Below, piece by piece: positions 35,634 through 42,609 of a stretch of 42,609 nt of DNA. The translations under genes and the position numbers were made by a program. Numbering within the stretch: the stretch's first letter is position 1; every line of letters starts with the position of its first letter. The stretch covers positions 1-42,609 of the forward strand of contig JAPOOX010000335.1 in assembly GCA_026713185.1 (NCBI GenBank), read 5' to 3'. This stretch comes from Gammaproteobacteria bacterium. Lineage in GTDB: Bacteria > Pseudomonadota > Gammaproteobacteria > Pseudomonadales > Azotimanducaceae. The notes beneath the pieces were generated by a model. That model did no database searches. It had not been told where the DNA came from and was given only the letters and a program-made list of their open reading frames with translations.

Positions 35634-36298
35634 GCCGGTATCAGCTTCAACAATCCGCATCGGGGTTATGTCTTGCGGATACTTGCAGCCGCCAGCATCC
35701 GGTTAGCATCGACTTTGTGGCCGAGGCATCCAGTAACCGTATACGAAAAGGTGGCGCCAGTCAGGAGTTGCTGGCGAAAGCAACTGGTCTCAAGAAAGGA
35801 CTGCGGGTGGTTGATTGTACGGCAGGGCTTGGGCGTGACGCCTTTACTCTTGCTTACCTGGGATGTGATGTCACCATGATCGAACGCTCTGCAGTGATGG
35901 CAATGCTGCTTGAAGATGCATTACAGCGAGCTGAGTGCCACCTGAAACTGAAAGAGGTTGTGTCCCGCCTCCGTCTGATCAGAGGTGATGCTGTTCATGT
36001 TGCTGCAAATCTGGCAACAGTTCCGGACGTCATTCTGATCGATCCCATGTTTCCAAAGCGCAACAAAACTGCTCTTGTACAGGGAGATATGCAGTTGCTG
36101 CAGCGATTTCTGGGTGTTGACGAGGATGCTGCGGCATTGCTTGAGGTTTCCCTTTCCTGTGGATGTCCCAGAGTCGTATTGAAAAGGCCTGTTCACGACA
36201 AGTCGCTTTCAGGTGTGAACCCGACTTATTCCCTTAAAGGCAGTACTATTCGATTTGACGTATTCATCAATTCTGCAAAACAAACCGGGCGCCTGTAA
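35630..36298 (+). CDS. rsmJ: 16S rRNA (guanine-1516-N2)-methyltransferase RsmJ
   Basis: RsmJ methylates G1516 of 16S rRNA. The 222-residue protein has the SAM-binding region VVDCTAGLGRDAFTLAYLG (about 60-78), the acidic loop MIERSAVM and the catalytic-type motif IDPMFPKRNKTALV (about 145-158), which matches E. coli YhiQ closely, as does the C-terminal VVLKRPV and IRFDVF. It starts at GTG 35630 on the tsaB stop. It is convergent with plsB; the 29-bp gap has no clear terminator. Confidence 0.94.
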   Translation: MSRYQLQQSASGLCLADTCSRQHPVSIDFVAEASSNRIRKGGASQELLAKATGLKKGLRVVDCTAGLGRDAFTLAYLGCDVTMIERSAVMAMLLEDALQRAECHLKLKEVVSRLRLIRGDAVHVAANLATVPDVILIDPMFPKRNKTALVQGDMQLLQRFLGVDEDAAALLEVSLSCGCPRVVLKRPVHDKSLSGVNPTYSLKGSTIRFDVFINSAKQTGRL

Positions 36299-36327
36299 CA
36301 GCTAAAGCTGATGAGAGATGGCCAATA

Positions 36328-38775
36328 TCATCTTGCCACGGCGGGGGCATGCTGATTCGATGCCTGTAATATGTTGTAACGGATATCGGCATCCAGCGTC
36401 CTCGCAATCATGTTGGATAGAGTGGAGAATTCTTCTGCGATTTTAAATCCGTTATTCTCGATATGAATTAAATTGTTGGCTCTGAGTGCGTCAATAAAGT
36501 TCCCGAAGAGGGAGCGCTCAAAAAATGTTGGTGAGTTGATCCCGTAGATAATAGAGAGTTTCTGAGCGATTGCACTGGCGTCAGACTCGAGTTTCCTGAG
36601 GGTTCGTGCAGAACCTGATTGCAGCAGTTCCGTGACGATGTAGAAACGTTCCAGTGTAGGCTCCATGATTTCTGACAGTCCGGTGAGTTCAGCGTAGGCG
36701 GAGCTGGTGGGTTCAGGTATGGATATGTCTTCGGCACTGAATTCGATCAGTCCGTGACGCGCCAGGATTGCAAGAGTTTGCTCACATACCGTGTTCATTT
36801 CCTGCGCCTGCCAGGGCAGGATAAATTCCCCGCGAATATAGGGGTAGAGTGAGAGTACGAAAGACTGAATGTCCTTGATGGATGTACTGACCTGATCCCT
36901 GGCGTAACGTGCGATGAGAGAAGGAATGGCAAAAACGTTAACCACGTTGTTGCGATAATAGGTCAGCATTGCCGCAAGTTCCGGTTCTGTAGTGATGATG
37001 GTTCCGATAGCATGTTTCTGCCGGGTAATGCCGGTGACTTTAATGGCGTGATCAAGGATTTCTGATGAGGACAGGTCAGTGATCGTCATGTGTGTGCTGT
37101 ACTGGCTTTCGGTTGCGACCAATTTCAGAATTTCTATTTGCCGCAGCAGTTGGGATTCTTCCATGGTTTGCCGTGGCGAACTCAATAATGCGGTTGCCGT
37201 CAGTGAGACTGCATTGATTGCGACTGAATTGTTAATACGGGTGATGAGCAACTCAGCGAGTTGCCTGCACGAATTGGAGATTTTCCGATTGTCGATATCA
37301 GCTGTTGTCTGCCAATCCGGAAGATGCTCATCCAGAAAAGTACCGAGGATTACCGGAGCTCCAAAGTTGACTGTGACCCGTCCAAAGGAGTAGCGGAATG
37401 ATCGGATGACACCAATGATATCCAGTAGAGATTCTTTTTTTTTATGTTTTCCTGACAACTCTCCCATATAGGTTGATACTTCCAGGACACGCTCATAGCC
37501 AAAGTAAACCGGCATCAGGCAGACCGGACGGCGCGAATTCCGCAGGAAACTGCTTATGGTCATGGACAACAACCCGGTTTTTGGATGTAAAGTCCGTCCG
37601 GTTCGGCTTCTGCCGCCCTCAATGAAATACTCTACAGAGTAACCTTTGATAAACATCTGATGCAGGTATTCATCAAACACTGCCTGGTACAGTGCATCTC
37701 CACGAAACGAACGGTGCATGAAAAATGCACCGGCACGCCGTAACAGACCCCCGACAACAGGCATTTTAAGATTTATGCCGGCAGCGATGTGAGGAGGAGT
37801 CAATCCATTGTGATACAGCACATAGGACAATAACAGGTAATCGATATGACTTCTGTGCGACGGGGTGTAAATGATTTCGTGTGAACGCGCCAGTAGTTTC
37901 ACTTGCTCTTCATTGTTGACATCAATTCCGTCGTACAGCTTGTTCCATAACCAGGTCAACAGGATGTGGAACAGGCGTATGACTCGATAGGACTGTTGAG
38001 AAGCGATTTCCCTGGCATGGGACTGCGCTTTTTCCTCAATGATCCGTATTTCCTCTCCGGTTTTTTTCGATTCCCTGGTAATCGCTGCACGCACGGTATT
38101 GCTGGTCAGTATGGTGTTGATCAGTGTACGGCGATGTGAAAGATCAGGACCGATGATTGCCTGTCGCTGATTCTTGAAGTGTACTCTCAGAATCCGGAGC
38201 AATTTACGAATTTGCTTTTCCCGGTTGCTTTCTGTGCTGACCAGCTGAGTCAGGCTGACAGGTGAGCTGACCTGGACCAGGATGTGATTGGGATGAAAAA
38301 CCATGGCCAGCAGTTTTTTGAATCTGCTGCTGACAGTCCAGTTTTCAGAAAGAATCAGTTTATAGAATGATTTTTCCCGATCAGGCTGATGACCCCAGAA
38401 GATGGAAACCGGTACTATTTTGATGTCATTATTGTTCGCATTTTCCAGGTGGGTAAACAGATTCTTCATGCGTTCGGATTGCCGTCGTCGGGTTCGACGG
38501 CCGATGAAGCCTTCCGGGTGGCCGATAAAAAAAACGGCACGCTTTTCCGGCAGATGCCTGATTTCACTGGTTGGTCTTGGCAATCCGGCACGCTCACATA
38601 TTTTGTCTGTCACCAGCAGGTCTGCGGTAGAGCGAAAGGGCAGTACATAACAGACCGAGTCACTGTCGTTGAATGTTAATTGCGATGTGCCCAGTACGGT
38701 AGGTTTTACCCAGAAAAACAACAGGGAACGGCTGAGTTTAAACTGTATGGCTTTTACCTTACGGGCGAATTCCAT
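36328..38775 (-). CDS. plsB: Glycerol-3-phosphate O-acyltransferase PlsB
   Basis: PlsB makes lysophosphatidic acid from glycerol-3-phosphate and acyl-CoA or acyl-ACP at the inner membrane. I start it at ATG 38775-38773 (MEFARKVKAIQ), with AAGGA just upstream, giving 815 residues, near E. coli PlsB (807). The longer open frame runs through the 3' end of gspD and lacks family sequence. Acyltransferase motifs are HRSHID (H307, D312), GAFFMHRSFRGD, FIEGGRSRTGRT and CLMPVYFGYERV. The start lies inside gspD (17-bp overlap), so its translation may depend on gspD. Confidence 0.96.
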   Translation of the reverse strand: MEFARKVKAIQFKLSRSLLFFWVKPTVLGTSQLTFNDSDSVCYVLPFRSTADLLVTDKICERAGLPRPTSEIRHLPEKRAVFFIGHPEGFIGRRTRRRQSERMKNLFTHLENANNNDIKIVPVSIFWGHQPDREKSFYKLILSENWTVSSRFKKLLAMVFHPNHILVQVSSPVSLTQLVSTESNREKQIRKLLRILRVHFKNQRQAIIGPDLSHRRTLINTILTSNTVRAAITRESKKTGEEIRIIEEKAQSHAREIASQQSYRVIRLFHILLTWLWNKLYDGIDVNNEEQVKLLARSHEIIYTPSHRSHIDYLLLSYVLYHNGLTPPHIAAGINLKMPVVGGLLRRAGAFFMHRSFRGDALYQAVFDEYLHQMFIKGYSVEYFIEGGRSRTGRTLHPKTGLLSMTISSFLRNSRRPVCLMPVYFGYERVLEVSTYMGELSGKHKKKESLLDIIGVIRSFRYSFGRVTVNFGAPVILGTFLDEHLPDWQTTADIDNRKISNSCRQLAELLITRINNSVAINAVSLTATALLSSPRQTMEESQLLRQIEILKLVATESQYSTHMTITDLSSSEILDHAIKVTGITRQKHAIGTIITTEPELAAMLTYYRNNVVNVFAIPSLIARYARDQVSTSIKDIQSFVLSLYPYIRGEFILPWQAQEMNTVCEQTLAILARHGLIEFSAEDISIPEPTSSAYAELTGLSEIMEPTLERFYIVTELLQSGSARTLRKLESDASAIAQKLSIIYGINSPTFFERSLFGNFIDALRANNLIHIENNGFKIAEEFSTLSNMIARTLDADIRYNILQASNQHAPAVAR

Positions 38776-40645
38776 TGAACAGTTCCTTAATCTCCTCTGC
38801 CGGGTCTGTACCCTGTATTTCAACCTCGTAAAGTCGGGAATATTTACGTTCCGTGTGGGTCTTGATATCGGACCGGGTTGAAAGGACAGTGGGACGCAGA
38901 AAAACGAGCAGATTCTGTTTCTCAAAGGACTTCGTTTGACTCTTGAACAGATTACCCAGCACGGGGATATTTCCCAGTACCGGGACCTTGCTTTCCGAGG
39001 AGCTTTCCTTGTCCCGGGTGAGTCCACCCAGGATGATGACTTCCTGATTATCCACGAGGACCGTGGTATCTATCTTGCGGGTGTTGGTAATGAGGTCTGC
39101 GGCAGCCGCACCGATATTGCCGACACTGCGTTCATCAATTTCTGACACTTCCTGTATGATTTCCAGGCGCACCAGTTGACCATCGTGTACATGGGGTACG
39201 ACTTCAAGGTTCAGTCCTATATCTTGCCGCTGTATGGTCGTAAATGGATTGGATGCCCCCTCACTGCCAGTCAGTGTGGACCCCGTTCTGAAGGGTACAT
39301 TCAGGCCGACGTTTATTGTTGCTTTCTTGTTGTCCATGGTTGTAATGCTGGGTGTAGACAACAGATTGACATTCGAGTTTGATGCCAGGGCGCGAATAAG
39401 AAAACCAAAACTGGTGCCCGTTTCGTTGATTCGACCACCGGCAATCAGAGGTGACTCATCCACAGCAAGATCAGTCGGCAATGCGTCTGATGCAATATTT
39501 TGCAGAATCTGTGCCAGGGTTCCCGTGGGAGCGGTGAATCCAAGGGGAATGTTACTGCTTGCATGGTCGCCAACAAACAGCTCTGTCCCCAGTTTACGGG
39601 AAAAGTCGGTAGTGACTTCGACAATTGCGGCTTCAATCAGGACCTGAAGTCGACGCACATCCAGTTCACTGATGATCTCTTTCATTTCCAGCATGGTAGA
39701 CGGGTCTGCACGGATCACCAGTGCATTCAACGCTGCGTCAGGTTGTATGCTGACCTTGACTTTCTGTTCATTGTCCGGCTGTGACCCTTCAACAGAACTG
39801 ACCAGATTTTTTAAAATATCAGCAAGCTCGGTTGCATCGGAATGGGCCAGACGCATAACCTGCACCGTACTGGACCGGTTTGCCGGTATGTCAAGCCTGA
39901 GCACCAGGTCTTTGACATTATTGACGACCTCTTCCTCACCTCTGAGAACAAGACTGTTGGTCCGCTCACTGGCGACAATGGAAACTTTGTTGGGACTCGT
40001 GGCGGTTTTGCCGATTTCATCCGGCGCCAGTTCTTGCAGCAGTTCGATCATATCCTCTACCCAGGCATGTTTCAGGTCGACGATTTCAATGGTGGGATTC
40101 TCCGCCACATCAATTTTCCGGATTATTTCCGTCAGTCTGTTGATATTGTTCGCGTAGTCACTGATCAACAGAACATTGGGCTTGGTCAGTCCACCGACGT
40201 GTGCATGCTGAGGTATCAGCGGGCGCAGGATTTTCACCAGATTTTCGGCCAGTGTGTTCTTGACGGGTAATACCCGGGTGATCAACTGTTCGCTGTCCAC
40301 AGCCTGGAAATCCAGTGGGTTACCGCTTTGTTTCGCCAGTACCTGCTGTACGATTTTGGTGACGTTGCCGGCAGGGACAGCGGCAAATCCATGAACCCTG
40401 AGAACACTCAGAAACAATTCGTAAACGGCATCGGCGTCCATCGGGGTATTCGAGATAATCGTAACGTCGCTCTTGACTCTCGGGTCTACGACGAAGCTCT
40501 TGCCTGTTATCGTAGAGACCTGGGTGACAAAATCACGAATATCACTGTCCATCAGTTTGATAGTCCACTCATCCTGGGCCATGCCTGACATGGAGATGAA
40601 CAGTAATGCGGTCACCAGAAATCCCCGGATATTGTTTGCGTTCAT
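38759..40645 (-). CDS. gspD: Type II secretion system secretin GspD
   Basis: GspD forms the outer-membrane pore of the type II secretion system. The 628-residue protein has a signal peptide (cleavage near SGMA|QDE, residue 23), an N0 domain (about 28-95), N1-N3 repeats (for example TRVLPVKNTLAENLVKILRP and VQVMRLAHSDATELADILKN) and the C-terminal secretin barrel with VPFRTGSTLTGS, QRQDIGLNLEVVPHV and VPVLGNIPVLGNLFKS. It is preceded by gspC (27 bp) with GGAGA at its ribosome-binding site, and overlaps plsB at its 3' end. Confidence 0.96.
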   Translation of the reverse strand: MNANNIRGFLVTALLFISMSGMAQDEWTIKLMDSDIRDFVTQVSTITGKSFVVDPRVKSDVTIISNTPMDADAVYELFLSVLRVHGFAAVPAGNVTKIVQQVLAKQSGNPLDFQAVDSEQLITRVLPVKNTLAENLVKILRPLIPQHAHVGGLTKPNVLLISDYANNINRLTEIIRKIDVAENPTIEIVDLKHAWVEDMIELLQELAPDEIGKTATSPNKVSIVASERTNSLVLRGEEEVVNNVKDLVLRLDIPANRSSTVQVMRLAHSDATELADILKNLVSSVEGSQPDNEQKVKVSIQPDAALNALVIRADPSTMLEMKEIISELDVRRLQVLIEAAIVEVTTDFSRKLGTELFVGDHASSNIPLGFTAPTGTLAQILQNIASDALPTDLAVDESPLIAGGRINETGTSFGFLIRALASNSNVNLLSTPSITTMDNKKATINVGLNVPFRTGSTLTGSEGASNPFTTIQRQDIGLNLEVVPHVHDGQLVRLEIIQEVSEIDERSVGNIGAAAADLITNTRKIDTTVLVDNQEVIILGGLTRDKESSSESKVPVLGNIPVLGNLFKSQTKSFEKQNLLVFLRPTVLSTRSDIKTHTERKYSRLYEVEIQGTDPAEEIKELFNGIRP

Positions 40646-40672
40646 TTCAGTCTCCTGATCCCTTCAGCATTT

Positions 40673-41596
40673 TCATTCCCGGGGGATGGGTACCGTCAAA
40701 AAGAATTTCCTTGAAGCCCGTTGTACTTCAACTCTGACGACTTTTTCTTCGAGTGCCTGCTTGACCAGTGCAGTATCATTCATTGCCACACCGACTGGTT
40801 TACCATTAACCGTCAGAATCACATCACCAGGTTGCAGACCAGTTTCCTGCAACAGGGTGTTTGAGTTTGAGCTGTCCAGTTGATATCCCTTTGCTTCATC
40901 TTCTTCAACCGGGGTCAGTCCCAGACTGGAAAGTGCAGAGGCCGGGTCCTGGTTGATCAACTCACTGTTGGTTTCGGCATATTGTCTGATCAGAGAACCG
41001 GGTGAAGTCTGACTGACCTGTTCATTCCGCTGGTCCAGCAGCCTCTGGCGGTCCAGGTCGGGATTTTCCGGAGTTACACTTGCCCGGGGATTGTTGCTGG
41101 TGACCGGGGGTATATCCTTGTATTCCGGATTGAACAGAAGTTTCTCCAATCGTGAACCGCGACGTAACAATATGTGGTCATTGTTCACGGCAGCCAGAAC
41201 CACATTACCGGATATACGATCACCAATCTGGTAGAGATCACTATTGTTCCTCTGCTTGATAATGGCTGCGGAGTTTTCTGGATCTTCTGCAGTAAATATC
41301 CCCTGTAGCGTCAGATCAAGCTTGGTTTCCGGTGCATCCACGGGTATCGGCACAGCATTTCTTCGTTCAACACTTCCGAACAGGCTCAAATTACTGAGAT
41401 TGACTTTATCTACCTGTGTCATGTTGTCATCTGACGATGAGCCGATATCGGCTGTTGATGGCGCCGAGTCCAGATTTTCCAGAACAAACAACGTCGTCTG
41501 CACCAGAATCGCCATTATCAGGATGACGAATATCACACAGGTCAGTGTCGCCAGACGCTGTTGATGTTGCTGCCAGAGATTAATTAAAGTATCCAA
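40673..41596 (-). CDS. gspC: Type II secretion system protein GspC
   Basis: GspC links the inner-membrane platform to the secretin GspD. The 307-residue protein has a short cytoplasmic start, one membrane segment (about 18-40), the periplasmic HR domain (VNLSNLSLFGSV, then LDLTLQGIFTAEDPENSAAII and DRISGNVVLAAVNNDHILLRR) and a C-terminal PDZ domain (GLQPGDVILTVNGKPVG, about 250-266). The start appears to be TTG 41596, as no ATG precedes the membrane segment, and the ribosome-binding site is weak. The gspN-gspC-gspD order supports the assignment. Confidence 0.93.
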   Translation of the reverse strand: MDTLINLWQQHQQRLATLTCVIFVILIMAILVQTTLFVLENLDSAPSTADIGSSSDDNMTQVDKVNLSNLSLFGSVERRNAVPIPVDAPETKLDLTLQGIFTAEDPENSAAIIKQRNNSDLYQIGDRISGNVVLAAVNNDHILLRRGSRLEKLLFNPEYKDIPPVTSNNPRASVTPENPDLDRQRLLDQRNEQVSQTSPGSLIRQYAETNSELINQDPASALSSLGLTPVEEDEAKGYQLDSSNSNTLLQETGLQPGDVILTVNGKPVGVAMNDTALVKQALEEKVVRVEVQRASRKFFLTVPIPRE

Positions 41597-41648
41597 GGTA
41601 ATTTCGCTAACTGTAACCCTGATCTACCTTAGCAAGTATGCTAACGGG

Positions 41649-41657
41649 ATTCTATCA
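41649..41657 (-). promoter_or_regulatory. Candidate gspC promoter, extended -10
   Basis: On the minus strand TGATAGAAT gives a -10 TAGAAT (41654-41649) with a TGn extension. The -35 position is poor. Initiation near 41642 would leave a leader of about 46 nt before the TTG start of gspC, allowing gspC-gspD expression apart from gspN. Confidence 0.4.
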
Positions 41658-41691
41658 CGACCGTGTGACAACCTCATCTGGTGGAATTGGA

Positions 41692-42453
41692 TTAAAGGCT
41701 CTTTAAAATGTTGAATGTCAAAATGTTCTCTTCAATGATCAAAACGGTGTCGTCCGCATTGTTACCGTTGGGCCAGGGTATATTTACCAGATCAAGTAAC
41801 CGTGCTTTTAAAGCCACAGTTGCCCACCCGTCCCGCTTCAGAGTGATGGTTAATAATGGCAGGTTCTGATGGCTGATTACCAGGGTTATCAAACCTGACT
41901 CCAGATCCAGTTTTCCATCTAACGGCGGCAGTGTTACCGAAGAAAAGCCGATATTGTCCCGATATAACATCTGACCGCCTGTCCAGTGCATCAAACCTTC
42001 CATTTCTGAAAACCAGGCGCCATCGGAAACAATGTTGAACTCTTCAAGCAACAGTTCTCCGGAAAATTGCATGCCCAGCCTGCGACCTGCCTGATTGACA
42101 TACTCACTGTCCAGAGTACCCCTTAGATTATTCAGTCGTGCGGTATTGTTGCGTATCGTAACGTTGGATTGCACAGCATGGCCGACACCTTTGACGTCAA
42201 TCTCCATGTCTGCGGCGCCATTAAAGAGAGGCCAGGGTTTCAGGTTCCAGGTGAGGTCAGAAACAGGGAAATCCCTGAAGCCGATTCTGGTCCTGCCGTT
42301 CCAGACAGTACCGCCGACGCTGTAAATTGACAGTTCCGGGACATGAATATCATCACGGATCATCTGCCAGGCAAAGTTCGCCGGTGCACGGATGATCAGG
42401 ATTAACATGAAACTGAATATTGCCGTCAAGCCATACAGGATGAATTTGTTCAT
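41692..42453 (-). CDS. gspN: Type II secretion system protein GspN
   Basis: GspN is an accessory type II secretion protein found in a subset of systems; its exact role is unclear. The 253-residue protein has an N-terminal membrane anchor (about 6-24) and a beta-rich periplasmic region with GGTVWNGRTRIGFRDFPVSDLTW and WPLFNGAADM, the family pattern. Position beside gspC and gspD supports the call. GAGG lies 18 bp upstream and GAG nearer the ATG, so the ribosome-binding site is moderate. Confidence 0.88.
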   Translation of the reverse strand: MNKFILYGLTAIFSFMLILIIRAPANFAWQMIRDDIHVPELSIYSVGGTVWNGRTRIGFRDFPVSDLTWNLKPWPLFNGAADMEIDVKGVGHAVQSNVTIRNNTARLNNLRGTLDSEYVNQAGRRLGMQFSGELLLEEFNIVSDGAWFSEMEGLMHWTGGQMLYRDNIGFSSVTLPPLDGKLDLESGLITLVISHQNLPLLTITLKRDGWATVALKARLLDLVNIPWPNGNNADDTVLIIEENILTFNILKSL

Positions 42454-42531
42454 TCTCGATGCGCTGACTCCTCATTACCTGTCGATTTTAACACCTGGCA
42501 GTGTTTGCATTCATAAGGCAGGTTTCAGCAT

Positions 42532-42609
42532 TCATTGATGCAGTACCAGCAGTTTTTCAATGATTCTGGTATACACCCTGGATAACTTCTGCAGGCTCTC
42601 AATTTCTAC
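42532..42609 (-). CDS. 3' end of an upstream gene (possibly gspM or another secretion gene)
   Basis: On the minus strand the only frame open at the right edge reads 25 residues, VEIESLQKLSRVYTRIIEKLLV and then LHQ, to a TGA at 42534-42532. The charged helical character fits a protein C-terminus. In systems with gspN the preceding gene can be gspM, but this fragment is too short to identify. Confidence 0.35.
   Translation of the reverse strand, partial: VEIESLQKLSRVYTRIIEKLLVLHQ

Noticed and set aside
38776..39027. 84-residue N-terminal extension of PlsB
   Set aside because: It reads through the end of gspD in another frame, is not membrane- or family-like, and the ATG at 38775 has a good ribosome-binding site and gives the expected length.
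39234..39647. 137-codon plus-strand open frame antisense to gspD
   Set aside because: It is a shadow of the GspD reading frame, which shows strong secretin motifs.

Overview
The window is a contiguous piece of a gammaproteobacterial chromosome. The gene orders ffh-rpsP-rimM-trmD-rplS-xerD-dsbC-hom-recJ-prfB-lysS, ygfZ/sdhE-ygfX/nadB/rpoE-rseABC-mucD-lepA-lepB-rnc-era-recO-acpS and cysM-relA all match Pseudomonas-like gammaproteobacteria. Genes are dense, base composition is near balanced, and no phage, CRISPR array, rRNA or tRNA was seen. Genus cannot be read from the sequence; a free-living aquatic gammaproteobacterium is a guess.

Layout. 1-231: 5' end of a divergent ypjD-like gene. 395-4981: SRP protein Ffh and the S16/RimM/TrmD/L19 translation operon, interrupted by one unknown exported protein whose insert lies between two identical 17-bp repeats. 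5009-14679: XerD, DsbC, AlaC-type aminotransferase, homoserine dehydrogenase, RecJ, RF2 (with the +1 programmed frameshift), LysRS and Ung. 14726-16372: a nitronate monooxygenase and a glutathione S-transferase, separated by a perfect 19-bp palindrome. 16362-19702: YgfZ, SdhE, YgfX and NadB, linked to flavoenzymes and Fe-S metabolism. 19887-23906: the sigma-E envelope-stress operon rpoE-rseA-rseB-rseC-mucD. 24002-29336: lepA-lepB-rnc-era-recO-acpS. 29347-30510 (minus): a BarA/GacS-like protein that has lost its kinase core. 30607-34449: cysM, relA, adk. 34450-34949: the longest gene-free stretch, containing a 164-bp fold-back element. 34950-36298: tsaB-rsmJ. 36328-42609 (minus): plsB and a type II secretion cluster gspN-gspC-gspD.

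Most of the window is housekeeping. Points of interest are structural: a tandemly duplicated ffh promoter/leader; the repeat-flanked insertion between ffh and rpsP; the MITE-like palindrome directly upstream of tsaB, with a terminus-like sequence at the 3' end of ygfZ; the TM-REC-Hpt remnant at the barA/gacS locus; and the absence of thrC, pdxJ and rlmD from positions where relatives usually carry them. I did not find a clearly new multi-gene system. The best candidates for something undescribed are the fold-back element and the reduced BarA-like protein.
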